Source: JAISGQ01 sp045534445 (GTDB taxonomy: Bacteria; Bacillota; Clostridia; Oscillospirales; Acutalibacteraceae). From it: DNA of 64,000 nt. The stretch is from assembly GCA_045534445.1 (NCBI GenBank), contig JAZSJQ010000057.1, positions 45,309-109,308 of the forward strand. Direction: 5' to 3'. Below the pieces are notes generated by a model. The model did no database searches. It was not told the origin of the DNA and worked only from the letters and a program-made list of their open reading frames with translations. Position numbers and translations under genes: made by a program. Of this stretch, positions 15,560-25,270 are shown piece after piece; the stretch's first letter is position 1; each line of letters opens with the position of its first letter.

Positions 15560-18500
15560 CGGCTGTGTCCGTCTCTTCGATTACAAGCTCTTCAGAGGGA
15601 GCGCTCCACTGCTCACGAAGCTCAGCGGCACACTGACATACTCTTTCGATAAGAGCATTATCAGCTGTTTTATCGCCCTTACCGGGCTTTAATCCAAGTT
15701 CTTTTATGCGAGCAACAAGTGCCTTTGCGGCATTCTCCTTATCCTGATAATATGCGGATGCACGCACGCGGATAAACTTCCAGCCAAGACGCTCAAGAAC
15801 CGACTGGCGGCTCATTGCAACGCTTATTTCTTCATCGGTCATTGCAGTCTCTCCGTCGCACTCAATGGCAACTCTCTTTCCGCCGCCTGTGCATATCATA
15901 GGCACGATATATGTTCCAACCTTTTCACGGAAAGCTACCTCGAAGCCCTCGTTTATAAGGGCATTGCTCAGCTCTTTTTCCATGGAGGACACCGCTGTGG
16001 GAGTAACCTTTTCAAGCGCCTTGGCGGTTGCCTCCGGGTCTATTGCATGAGAGATAAGCTTGAGTCTTATATCGTCACCCTTCAAATCTACATTGGGATC
16101 AAGGGAATGAACGACCCAGAGCTGATCCTTTGCTCGGCTTGCGGCAACGTTGTAACGCTTTGCGTAAACATCGTTGTAGCCCTCTCTTCTGGTCTGCAGG
16201 CTGGTTCCGTCACCCTTGCCCGCATCAACAAGGGAAATGAAGATAACATCTCTCTCATCGCCCTGGAAATACGCAGGGTTGCCGCAGAGTATCTGACGTT
16301 CTCTGTACTGGCTTTCGGTTATTCTTTCGCGGAGCATTCTGTCTATCAGAACGCCCTGTTCATCTCCTATCATGGTGATGACACCGAATGTAAGTCCCTT
16401 GTATTCTTTCTGCTTCATACAGGCGCAGATGAGAGAAACTACGGCATTGGCTTCATTCTTATTTGTCTTCTTGCCGCTGGGTGCGCCGTCCTGCACTCTG
16501 TATTCGACCATCGCAGGCTTTACGGTTATACTGCCCGAATCGCGCAAGGGACAGATAAGTCCGTTATATGTATGGAAATTCGAGAAGTTGATTATATCTG
16601 TAGCGCATCTGAAATGCTCACGAAGGGTTATAGGCTCGTAGTTTGCCTTTCCGAGATCATAGATTGACACAAGTTCGTCGTACATGGAGGCATTCTTTAC
16701 GCCTGTTAAGAACTCTGCGTGGAGCTTCTGGGAGGTCTCAAGGTCCATTCCGACAGGAGTAGGGCTGACCTGCTTGTCATCGCCGACAACTATTACCTTC
16801 TTTGCAATGTACAGTCCGATAAGTCCGCTTAAATCCGCCTGGCTTGCTTCGTCTATGATGAGAACATCGAATTTCTCATCACCCGGCTCAAAATATTCTG
16901 CGACGGAAGGAAGGGGCATGATCCATACGGGAACGCTTCTGCGGCAGGCTTTCATTGCACGGCGAAGCTCACCCGATGCAAGAAGCTGCTCTGCCCTCTT
17001 GCCCGTTCCCTTGCCCACTCTCTTGACTAAGGTTGCCCATGTGGCAAGGGCAGATTTGCGGTTGGGATCGCGCATGGTGCGAAGCTCTGCGCTCCATGCT
17101 CTGCGTGTAATAAGCTCTCTTGTAACTGTGGAGTAGCTCTTTGTAAGCTCTGAAATGCGCTCCTGAATGGATTCAATATCCTTGCCGAGTCTTGTTTCAA
17201 GCTCACCGCGGAGCTGTGCGCGTATCCAATGGATCTTATAGTCTGAGGGCAGACTGCTCTCTCCGTTAAATCCGCGTCTTCCAGCTATTTCCTGTGCCCA
17301 AAGAGGACATATTTCCGAAAGCTTTACGATAAGTTCACAGCGTGTTCTATAGGCGTTTCTCTTTGCGCAGACTCGCTCATAGCTGTGGAGTGCTTCATTA
17401 TATGCATCAGCATCTCTGTTTTCAATAGCTACGCGCATGGCAGTTATCATGGGCGCAAAGTCACGCTCATAAGGCACCAGCGTATTGGCAGCATTTCGGA
17501 GGGTCTCAAGACAATCAGATCTGTCTCCTCTGGTAAATTCAAGCTGTACATAGCTGAGAAGGTCGGTCTTCAGTGCATAGAATATGGATTCGACCTCTCC
17601 AAGCATACGGGTCTGCAAGGGAATGGTCTCGAAGTAGCGAGCAAAATCAAATCCAAGCTCCTCAAGCTTATTCTGTATTACCTGCCATGAGTTTGCGTAC
17701 CATGTAAGCCAATCAGTAACACTTGACCAAATCTTCTGTGCCGTCTCTTCAGGACGTGCAGAAGATGATATATCAGGACCGCCTGCGCTTCTTACTGCCT
17801 TTTCCCATCGATTAAGAAGCTTCTTTTTGCCCAGCAGGTATGCGTGATATCTGCTGAGTATCTCAACCTCGGAACGGGTATCAGGCTTTTCGCCGTTTAT
17901 GACACAGCGCTCAAGCACGGGCTTCCATTTGGGATTGAGCATTATTTTAAGCCAGTTTATCTTTTCGCCATCTATATCCTCCAGCATATCTGCGAAAACA
18001 GGAGTAATTTCGGGAATTATCAGATCATCGGGTATCTGCGGGTCGGTGTCGATTATATCTCCACGAAGCTCAGCATACAATTTGTTGAGCTCGGGAAGCT
18101 GACCGTCAATGGACGCAAATACGCCTGTGATACCGCCTTCTGCAATTCCTGCCTGTGCAAGGGAAAGCTGCCAGCTTTCAGCTCTTGACATTCTGTCGGC
18201 TTCTATTTTTATGCTCTTATAGACTTCTCCGACCTGTGCGGTGTCTCTGCTTCCGTTGTCCTTCCAGTAACCTACTCCCTCTGTCTTTATGCTCTCGCCT
18301 GTACCCTCTGCGACCTCGCAGCATGCCTTGAAGCGCATTGAATCAAGCAGGACAGATGCATCGGGGGCTCCGATAGTAAGTATTTTTTCATCGTTTTCTG
18401 TAAGAGCGGCATTGGAAGAATAAAGAGTTTTAAGCTCGTCCTCACTAAGGGGCAGAGGCGTTCCAAGTCCTACGCTGTCGGGAATGAAAGCCTCCTCCTG

Positions 18501-20036
18501 CAGGTCACAGATAAGTTCTGCTGCCTGCTTGGGAGTATAATACTTGCCGTCAACTTCAATCTCCTCGTATTCCTTTCTTACAAGGTTCACAAGGCTTGAA
18601 CGGGCGTTGATAAGATCAGCTATAACGCGTCTTCTTTCCTGTTCATAACGGTCTGCCTCTTCATCAAGGGTCTCTGCATTATAGGCAGACATATAGTCAT
18701 TTATCGTATTCAGAGAATTTTCAAGCTGCTTCTGATTATCATCAGAAATGCTTACGCAGAGAGGTCTTATAGGCTCGCTTATTTTATCGCGGAGAACCGA
18801 CAGCGCCTTTGAAGTCTGGCTGGTTACAAGAACGCTCTGTCCGCGGCTGAGCAGATCGCCTATTACGTTTGAAATAGTATGGGTCTTACCTGTTCCCGGA
18901 GGTCCCTGCACGATTACAGCAGGATTCTCTTTTATCTTTCTGGCAATGAGAAGCTGTTCACGGTTTGCCTGTTTTTCAAGAAGGAAATCAGGGTCGATTC
19001 CGTTTACGGATATAAGCTTTTCTGCTATACTCTGTTCTCTCGGCTCTGTTTCGGTATGTACACCCTCCCCAAGAATACTGAGCAGTGATGGAGAAAACTC
19101 CTCAGCAGTTTCAATATCATCAAGAATTTTTTCAGTCATGGCGATATAGCCCGAATTTCGAGAGCGTGTAAACATTACGCTCCCTCGGGAAACAACATAT
19201 TTTGCCTTGGATTCTTCATTGGTAAATTCACAGTCAAGGGATATGGTGTTGCAAAGCCTTGTCAGAAAATCATCAAGAGGTTCTTTGTCAAAGGCATGGA
19301 TACCGCTGTCCTCAAGCTCGTTTGAAAAGCCCGAGAGAGTCTGGGTCTCAATATTCGGCAGCATCCTCAGAAGTCTTGTATTAAGCGTTGCGGGAGTATC
19401 GCAATCGCAGATTCTGAACATGGGCTTCTGTGCGTCAAATTCAAGCATTACACGCTCAATGATAAGAGGATGATGGATCTTTGTCCCGTCTTCAAAACTG
19501 CAGGTCAGCATTCCGTCACCTATGACAAGCTCCATTCTGTCCTTTTCTCTGCTCATCTGAGACCACAGGTCGTAGAGCTTATCATACACTGCTCGGGATC
19601 TTGCGGCAGGCTCTGCATCATATCTCCATGCGTCGTGCAGTTCCATCCAGCCTGTGAGTATATCACGGCGCTCGAGGTCATCAGCAAAAAGCTCCGTGCG
19701 TATTTCATCGCTTTCTGCATCGTCACAGAATTCACGCTTTTCCTTTACTGTTATTCTTTTGAAGGGATCGTCCCATCCATCTTCGACCCAACCGTAAAGA
19801 GCGGCAGGCAGCATCGGACATGGCGGCACCTCTGCCTTTTCAACGCTAAGAATAGCAGTGGTCTCCGAAAAAGCTTCATCGCTTGTCTGTACTACTTTTA
19901 TTGTGTTATGCACAGGCAGTGCGAACAGCTCAAGGCTGAATGGGTAATCTGTGTAATTGAGATTTATGTCGCACTTGCGTTCTACAAGCGCTTTGACATA
20001 GCTGAATATCTGTCTAAGCTGCTTTCTTGCTTCCAT
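15549..20036 (-). CDS. SF1 helicase/ATPase with C-terminal Vsr/DUF559-like nuclease domain
   Basis: 1,495 residues, ATG after AGGAAGGACTGTCATT. The N-terminal 350 residues are alpha/beta and unrecognised. Walker A GPPGTGKTHT near 378, QTSKALSVLRDK motif Ia, long helical insertion (about 480-1030), Walker B VLIIDEASQADL near 1060, motif III GDDKQVSP near 1084, motif V/VI region GDERDVIFIS and VAASRAKDQLWVVHS near 1260-1300: an Upf1-like superfamily 1 helicase core split by an insertion. Residues about 1345-1450 (GFEVAFREKVG, VAIECDGE, RLGWKFIRVRAS) match the restriction-endonuclease-like domain found at the end of such helicases, with Glu and Asp of the active site visible. Single gene, no adjacent methylase or phage gene. 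Role in DNA repair or antiphage defence is inference. Confidence 0.85.
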   Translation of the reverse strand: MEARKQLRQIFSYVKALVERKCDINLNYTDYPFSLELFALPVHNTIKVVQTSDEAFSETTAILSVEKAEVPPCPMLPAALYGWVEDGWDDPFKRITVKEKREFCDDAESDEIRTELFADDLERRDILTGWMELHDAWRYDAEPAARSRAVYDKLYDLWSQMSREKDRMELVIGDGMLTCSFEDGTKIHHPLIIERVMLEFDAQKPMFRICDCDTPATLNTRLLRMLPNIETQTLSGFSNELEDSGIHAFDKEPLDDFLTRLCNTISLDCEFTNEESKAKYVVSRGSVMFTRSRNSGYIAMTEKILDDIETAEEFSPSLLSILGEGVHTETEPREQSIAEKLISVNGIDPDFLLEKQANREQLLIARKIKENPAVIVQGPPGTGKTHTISNVIGDLLSRGQSVLVTSQTSKALSVLRDKISEPIRPLCVSISDDNQKQLENSLNTINDYMSAYNAETLDEEADRYEQERRRVIADLINARSSLVNLVRKEYEEIEVDGKYYTPKQAAELICDLQEEAFIPDSVGLGTPLPLSEDELKTLYSSNAALTENDEKILTIGAPDASVLLDSMRFKACCEVAEGTGESIKTEGVGYWKDNGSRDTAQVGEVYKSIKIEADRMSRAESWQLSLAQAGIAEGGITGVFASIDGQLPELNKLYAELRGDIIDTDPQIPDDLIIPEITPVFADMLEDIDGEKINWLKIMLNPKWKPVLERCVINGEKPDTRSEVEILSRYHAYLLGKKKLLNRWEKAVRSAGGPDISSSARPEETAQKIWSSVTDWLTWYANSWQVIQNKLEELGFDFARYFETIPLQTRMLGEVESIFYALKTDLLSYVQLEFTRGDRSDCLETLRNAANTLVPYERDFAPMITAMRVAIENRDADAYNEALHSYERVCAKRNAYRTRCELIVKLSEICPLWAQEIAGRRGFNGESSLPSDYKIHWIRAQLRGELETRLGKDIESIQERISELTKSYSTVTRELITRRAWSAELRTMRDPNRKSALATWATLVKRVGKGTGKRAEQLLASGELRRAMKACRRSVPVWIMPLPSVAEYFEPGDEKFDVLIIDEASQADLSGLIGLYIAKKVIVVGDDKQVSPTPVGMDLETSQKLHAEFLTGVKNASMYDELVSIYDLGKANYEPITLREHFRCATDIINFSNFHTYNGLICPLRDSGSITVKPAMVEYRVQDGAPSGKKTNKNEANAVVSLICACMKQKEYKGLTFGVITMIGDEQGVLIDRMLRERITESQYRERQILCGNPAYFQGDERDVIFISLVDAGKGDGTSLQTRREGYNDVYAKRYNVAASRAKDQLWVVHSLDPNVDLKGDDIRLKLISHAIDPEATAKALEKVTPTAVSSMEKELSNALINEGFEVAFREKVGTYIVPMICTGGGKRVAIECDGETAMTDEEISVAMSRQSVLERLGWKFIRVRASAYYQDKENAAKALVARIKELGLKPGKGDKTADNALIERVCQCAAELREQWSAPSEELVIEETDTADAE

Positions 20037-20058
20037 AATGACAGTCCTTCCTGTATAT

Positions 20059-20085
20059 CAAAACCCCGGTTTTGCCGGGGTTTTG
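20059..20085 (-). terminator. Terminator of the Ig/FIVAR surface protein gene
   Basis: CAAAACCCCGG and CCGGGGTTTTG form an 11-bp stem around a 5-nt loop, 44 nt past the stop at 20129; on the minus strand it ends in TTTTGAT. Confidence 0.7.
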
Positions 20086-20128
20086 ATTTTATCATTGTTC
20101 TTTTACCCGTTTTTTCGGAATGGTCATA

Positions 20129-22240
20129 TCAATCCCAGTTATTGAATTCGCCCTCATCGCTGAACTGAATGTCACCGAAAGATGCAGGCTGCTGAGAATA
20201 TGTATGTCTTTCAGGGGTGGTCGGCTGGGATGCCTGTCGCTGTGTCACTTCCTCATACTGAGGCTCGGGAATTGTTCTTCTTGCCGATGCTTCGTAGTAA
20301 TAAGCTTTATCTTCGTCATCTGAATACTTGCTCTCTCCCATGGGCGCTCTCTTGACAATAAGGATTATGGCAATTGCAAGTCCGATTACAAGAATGGCAA
20401 TACCGATTATCATTACATGAATGAGATTTACACCCTCATCAATACGGTCATCCTCGTCGGGTATTGTATTAATGTTGAGTTCACCCATAAGGGTCAGTAT
20501 TTCAGAATAGTATCTGTCGGCTGTTACCTGATCTGTATCTGTTCTGCTCAGTGCTTTCGCTTCAGCAACCTTATTCATCAATATATTATACCTGTCCTGA
20601 GGATAAGGAGTTGGGTCAATGTCTTCAACAGTAGCAATGATCCTGTCAAGAGCAGTAAAGTTTGCGATAAGCACAAGATTGGTCATTGAGCTTTCAAGGG
20701 CAGCCTGCGCCTCATCGATATTCTGCTGGGAGCTTTCTTCGTCCGCAATGACTCTTTCAAGCTCTGCTATTGCAGTCTCGACATATTTCCATGAAGAATC
20801 GGTATACACACTTCTGTCTACCGACTTTACTCTTTCAAGCAGTTCCTTTGCATAGGTGCTGTCACCGCGGCGGACAAGTGCTTCCAGTGAGCCTGTAAGC
20901 TGCTCTGCAGCAGAATTGATTATAGTCTCATCTGCCTGAATGGAAATAAGATTATCAAGCTCTGCTGCGTATTTCTGCATATTGTTCCATGAGGAAGGAG
21001 TATAGTCCTCTTCCCTCAGGGATTTGGCAATCTTGAGAACGTTGAAGGGGGTCGTCTGAATGTTGTTAATAACAACAGTAGTTGTGGATTCATTGCCCGC
21101 CTTATCCTTTGCAACTATCACATACTCACCGTTTCTGAATGCTACAAAGGACGGGGTATAGATTCCAACATATTCTCCGTTTACCGTTACATTAAGGATG
21201 CTGATATTATCCTTGACATTAAAGGTTACTGTTACATTTTCGTCAGTAATCGATGATGTGGATTTTTTGATATTGTCTATAACAGGTGCAGTACTGTCAA
21301 GTACTACGCCTGCAGAGGGGATCTCCTTTGAAACGTTGCCTGCATTGTCAATTGCACGGGCATATACGTTTCCTATGAAATCCTTCTCGAAAACAGGCTT
21401 CTTTGCAGGGTCATATCTGTTCCATCCTGCTTCGCTGATATATCCTCCGCTTTCAACAAGCTGATACTCGTAATATGCGATACCACTCTGGGAATCCGTT
21501 GCTCCGTCAATGGAACAGGTAAGAGAACCCGTAAAGAAGCTGGAGAAATTAGATGTTCCGTATGTAAGAGCGCCTTTTTCATTGCCAAAGGCAATTGAAA
21601 GAAGGGAAATATCGGGAGGTATCATATCAAAGTTAGCTATGCTCATGGATACCTCTTCAGAACAATTCTGTGCGCGGTCAATGGTTCTTCCGTATACGAC
21701 GCAGTTTGAATTTACGGTGAACTCGCCGTAATACTCTATCCATGCGCCATCAGCACCTACACGATATTCAGTGCGGAGATATCCGGATTCCGCATCACTT
21801 CCGGATATCAGTCTGACGGTCTGCTCACTGTTGGTCCATGCTGTTGTGGAAGGTACGATAGTCGGTGCAGAAGGTGCTTTTTTATCTATGCAGTTTACTC
21901 TTGCTTCTGCAAGAGGAGACTGTATGCTGTTTCCGTCAACAACTTTTGCAGATATACCGACATTCTCGGTAACAACAAATGATTCGATGTACTCTGTCCA
22001 TTCGCCGCCGTCTACACAATAGTAGATCTTTGCGTTGCCGTCCAGTGTATCGCCTGTGGTAACAGTTACCGTAACTGAGCTGTTGGTCGGCTCTGTAGGG
22101 AACTGAATCACAGGCGCGCTCAATGGCTGCGCAGGTTCCGGTGCTGTCGTATCTGTGGCGCTTTCTGATGCCGATGCTGATACTGAACATATACTGAACA
22201 TCAGAAAAAGCACTGCGATCATTGTAATCAGTTTTTTCAT
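20129..22240 (-). CDS. Secreted, membrane-anchored surface protein with Ig-like and FIVAR-like domains
   Basis: 703 residues. Signal peptide (about 1-26, ending SASA). Residues about 40-400 hold three or four Ig-like beta domains of the type with paired GxW(T)EY and AxDNAGN(V/E)S motifs, typical of extracellular clostridial proteins. Residues about 405-590 are a helical region of repeated FIVAR-like units (YTPSSWNNM and YTDSSWKYVETA mark two of them), often carbohydrate-linked. A membrane segment at about 604-626 is followed by KRAP and an 80-residue polar, Gln/Tyr-rich cytoplasmic tail. There is no LPXTG motif, so it is anchored by the transmembrane helix. Monocistronic, ended by the hairpin at 20059. 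Confidence 0.8.
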   Translation of the reverse strand: MKKLITMIAVLFLMFSICSVSASASESATDTTAPEPAQPLSAPVIQFPTEPTNSSVTVTVTTGDTLDGNAKIYYCVDGGEWTEYIESFVVTENVGISAKVVDGNSIQSPLAEARVNCIDKKAPSAPTIVPSTTAWTNSEQTVRLISGSDAESGYLRTEYRVGADGAWIEYYGEFTVNSNCVVYGRTIDRAQNCSEEVSMSIANFDMIPPDISLLSIAFGNEKGALTYGTSNFSSFFTGSLTCSIDGATDSQSGIAYYEYQLVESGGYISEAGWNRYDPAKKPVFEKDFIGNVYARAIDNAGNVSKEIPSAGVVLDSTAPVIDNIKKSTSSITDENVTVTFNVKDNISILNVTVNGEYVGIYTPSFVAFRNGEYVIVAKDKAGNESTTTVVINNIQTTPFNVLKIAKSLREEDYTPSSWNNMQKYAAELDNLISIQADETIINSAAEQLTGSLEALVRRGDSTYAKELLERVKSVDRSVYTDSSWKYVETAIAELERVIADEESSQQNIDEAQAALESSMTNLVLIANFTALDRIIATVEDIDPTPYPQDRYNILMNKVAEAKALSRTDTDQVTADRYYSEILTLMGELNINTIPDEDDRIDEGVNLIHVMIIGIAILVIGLAIAIILIVKRAPMGESKYSDDEDKAYYYEASARRTIPEPQYEEVTQRQASQPTTPERHTYSQQPASFGDIQFSDEGEFNNWD

Positions 22241-22542
22241 ATATTCATATCCCTTTCCTCTGATCTGTATTCAAAAAAGAACAAGTCTTGATATATCATA
22301 CCACAAAATCTGAACCGCCCTTTTTATCTGTACATTTTTCCATATACTATGATAACACATCTGTACTCTGCTGTACAGTAAATTTTGAAAATAAATATCA
22401 ATAAAACATCTATTAATTAAATTTACATCTTGAATTGTATTGTGTTTCAAATTATAATAAATGTGTGTTTTGCATAAATCATTTCAAAAAGCGACACACT
22501 TTTTAGACATTTGTCACACAGTTGTAAGAAGGACGTGATGCA
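22241..22542. other. Divergent promoter region, 302 nt, AT-rich
   Basis: No gene. It contains the plus-strand promoter at 22430-22458 and must also hold the leftward promoter for the surface protein gene, for which I see only an unconvincing TATCAT near 22350. Confidence 0.6.
22430..22458 (+). promoter_or_regulatory. SigA-type promoter for the HAD/GH3 operon
   Basis: TTGAAT (22430-22435) and TATAAT (22453-22458), 17-nt spacer, about 85 nt before the ATG. Confidence 0.6.
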
Positions 22543-23397
22543 ATGGCAAACAGTCTTGCCGAATATACGAAATGCAAGGAGTATCTCATCTGCGTGGACA
22601 GCGACGGCTGTGCCATGGACACCATGGATATTAAGCATTTTCGTTGTTTTGGTCCATGTATGGTCGATGTGTGGGAGCTTAATCAATGGCGCGAAGAAAT
22701 ACTGACGCGCTGGAATGAGATAAATCTTTACACCATGACCCGTGGGATAAATCGCTTTAAGGGGCTTGCGATAGCCTTATCTGAGATAAATAAAAAGTAC
22801 ACGGCAATCGAGGATATCTCCTCGTTGGCAAAATGGGCTGATACCAGTCCTGAGCTGTCAAACGCAGCATTGGAAAGAGCCATTGAAGCAGACCCTGACA
22901 GCATTTCATTGAGAAATGCCCTCAGATGGAGTCAGGCTGTAAATGAATCTATCACCATGCTGCCCGAAGAATGCAAGCTGCCATTCCCGAAGGCACGCGA
23001 GGCTTTGGAATTTGCTCATGGAAAAGCCGATATCGCCATTGTTTCAAGCGCAAATCTCGATGCTGTGCTTGAGGAATGGGAAAAATTCGGACTTCTCCCC
23101 CATACCGATATCGTTCTTGCTCAGAATGCAGGCAGCAAAGCTTACTGCATCAGTGAGCTTTTGAAAAAAGGGTATGCTCCCGAAAATGTCATCATGTGCG
23201 GCGATGCTCCGGGTGATCTCGATGCGGCAAGGAAAAACGGGGTATTTTACTACCCCATACTGGTCGGACACGAAAAGGAAAGCTGGGAGGAGTTTATATC
23301 CGAAGCTTTCAACAGACTTATAAATAATACTTACGGAGGTACATATGAAAAAGACAAAGAAACCGCTTTCCTCAAAAACCTTGGAGAAGATGCTTAA
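22543..23397 (+). CDS. HAD-family hydrolase
   Basis: 284 residues, ATG after AGAAGGACGTGATGCA. Motif I ICVDSDGCAMDTM near residue 18-30 has both catalytic Asp residues; VSSAN near 166 is motif II; a Lys precedes GYAPENVIMCGDAPGDLDAAR near 215-230, motif IV with the Asp pair. A large helical cap domain (about 40-150) lies between motifs I and II, as in type C1 members. Substrate not evident. The next gene, a GH3 glycosidase, starts 53 nt before this one ends, so the pair is probably functionally linked, for example in recycling a phosphorylated sugar; that is inference. Confidence 0.85.
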   Translation: MANSLAEYTKCKEYLICVDSDGCAMDTMDIKHFRCFGPCMVDVWELNQWREEILTRWNEINLYTMTRGINRFKGLAIALSEINKKYTAIEDISSLAKWADTSPELSNAALERAIEADPDSISLRNALRWSQAVNESITMLPEECKLPFPKAREALEFAHGKADIAIVSSANLDAVLEEWEKFGLLPHTDIVLAQNAGSKAYCISELLKKGYAPENVIMCGDAPGDLDAARKNGVFYYPILVGHEKESWEEFISEAFNRLINNTYGGTYEKDKETAFLKNLGEDA

Positions 23398-25189
23398 AAA
23401 GGGTATTCTTAACGGTGTCGATCTCAAGGCTGTTCCCTACAAGCTCAGCGATGAGGACATTCAGTGGGTCAAGACAACTATCGAAAGCATGACCGCAGAA
23501 GAAAAGGTCGGTCAGCTCTTCTTTCAGCTCACAATGGGCATGGACGAAGCTTATCTGCAGGAGCTTATGGAAAAGTATCACCTCGGCGGCTGCCGTTACA
23601 ACAATATGCCCGGCGCCGCTGTTCAGATGCAGAACCGTATTCTTCAGAAGTATGCAAAGATTCCTGTCTTTATCGCCTGCAACACTGAGTGCGGCGGCAA
23701 CGGCGGCTGCTCCGATGGCACATATATAGGTTCGGGCATAAAAATAGGTGCAACAGGCAAGACCGAGTACGCCCATAATCTCGGTCGTATGGCAAATGAA
23801 GAGGCTGCGGCTATTGGCTGCAACATGGCATTTGCTCCTGTCTGCGATATCCACTACAACTGGGAAAACACCGAGGTCGTTTCCCGTGCTTTCGGCAATG
23901 ATCCCAAGAGAGTTGCTGAGATGAGCCGCGCTTATCTCGAAGGCGCTCACACTATCGACGGCTTTGCCTGTGCTGCAAAGCACTTCCCCGGCAACGGTCA
24001 GGATTTCCGCGATGCTCACATCGCAAACAATATCAACTCATTTAACGAAAAAGAATGGATGGCAACCTACGGCATGGTTTACAAGACCCTCATCGATTCC
24101 GGGCTTGACGCTATAATGGGCGGTCATATAATGATGCCCGAATATATGCGCGGAGTAAAGCCCGATATCAAGGACGATGAAATGCTCCCCGCTACCCTCT
24201 GCCCTGAGATCATGACAGGTCTGCTTCGCGACAAGCTTGGTTTCAACGGCATGGTCGTTACCGACGCAAGTCATATGGTAGCTATGACCGACCGTATGAC
24301 AAGACGCGAAATGCTCCCTGCTTCCATCAACGCAGGCTGCGATATGTTCCTTTTCTTCAATGATCCCGAAGAGGATTACAGCACTATGCTTGAAGCTTAC
24401 AAAGACGGTACCATCTCCGAGGAGCGTATGTGCGAGGCTCTCACTCGTATTCTCGGTCTTAAGGCTCATATGGGACTTAACAAAAAGGCTAAGGAAGCGC
24501 TTGTCCCTGCACCCGAGGTCGTCTCAGAAACTCTCGGCAAAGCTGAATATATTGCTGCCGCAGAAGCCATAAGCAAGGACTGCATTACCCTTGTAAAATA
24601 CAAGGATAATGACGTACTGCCCCTCACCCCCGAGAAGTATAAGAGAATTATGATCGTCTACGTCAAGGGTGCCGCAGGTCCCATGGATGCTCTAATTCAG
24701 ATGGCTATGGGCGGCGGCGCAGGAAAGAAGAATCCAGCCGAAGAGCTTCGCGACAGACTTATTGAAAAGGGCTTTGATGCTTTCATTTATGAGAGCCCTC
24801 TTGATATGATCAAGAAGCAGATCGCTGCAGGCGAAAAACCCAGCCTTAATCTCTATTTTGCAGGCAAGAATGCAATCAAGGACTTCGTTTCCGAGCAGGA
24901 TCTTGTTATTACACTATGTGATGTTATGAACGGCAGACCTTCCTTTGGTCTTTCCAAGGGCGGCGGAGAGATTCCCTGGTACGTTTTTGAGCTTCCCGTT
25001 GTTGCTATCAGCGTAAACGCTCCCACAATGCTGGCTGACATTCCTCAGGTTCGCACTTACATCAACACTTATGACTCTAAGCCCGATACCCTTGACGCAC
25101 TTGTTGATAACCTTATAACCGGTGAAGATGCATTCAAGGGCACTGACCCCATCGACAGCTTCTGCGGTCTCTGGGATGCTAAAATTTAA
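23345..25189 (+). CDS. Glycoside hydrolase family 3 protein, NagZ-like
   Basis: 614 residues. The start is fixed by ACGGAGGT at 23333-23340 just before ATG 23345, inside the HAD gene. Residues about 40-375 are the GH3 barrel with KHFPGNGQDFRDAH near 212 (the His-Asp dyad of beta-N-acetylhexosaminidases of the NagZ type) and VVTDASHM near 304 with the catalytic nucleophile Asp. A second alpha/beta domain (about 390-610) follows, as in longer members. No signal peptide, so it acts inside the cell. The family hydrolyses terminal N-acetylglucosamine or related beta-linked sugars, consistent with muropeptide or glycan salvage. Confidence 0.88.
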   Translation: MKKTKKPLSSKTLEKMLKKGILNGVDLKAVPYKLSDEDIQWVKTTIESMTAEEKVGQLFFQLTMGMDEAYLQELMEKYHLGGCRYNNMPGAAVQMQNRILQKYAKIPVFIACNTECGGNGGCSDGTYIGSGIKIGATGKTEYAHNLGRMANEEAAAIGCNMAFAPVCDIHYNWENTEVVSRAFGNDPKRVAEMSRAYLEGAHTIDGFACAAKHFPGNGQDFRDAHIANNINSFNEKEWMATYGMVYKTLIDSGLDAIMGGHIMMPEYMRGVKPDIKDDEMLPATLCPEIMTGLLRDKLGFNGMVVTDASHMVAMTDRMTRREMLPASINAGCDMFLFFNDPEEDYSTMLEAYKDGTISEERMCEALTRILGLKAHMGLNKKAKEALVPAPEVVSETLGKAEYIAAAEAISKDCITLVKYKDNDVLPLTPEKYKRIMIVYVKGAAGPMDALIQMAMGGGAGKKNPAEELRDRLIEKGFDAFIYESPLDMIKKQIAAGEKPSLNLYFAGKNAIKDFVSEQDLVITLCDVMNGRPSFGLSKGGGEIPWYVFELPVVAISVNAPTMLADIPQVRTYINTYDSKPDTLDALVDNLITGEDAFKGTDPIDSFCGLWDAKI

Positions 25190-25204
25190 ATTTGGATATG
25201 TTTT

Positions 25205-25235
25205 AAGGAGGTATGCGCAAAGCGCATACCTCCTT
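25205..25235. terminator. Bidirectional terminator between convergent genes
   Basis: AAGGAGGTATGCGC and GCGCATACCTCCTT form a 14-bp stem around AAA, followed by TT on the plus strand and AAAACAT reading leftward. It separates the GH3 gene from the anti-sigma gene. Confidence 0.8.
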
Positions 25236-25270
25236 TTGCGACACAATATTATATTCATTTAATAGCAGTT

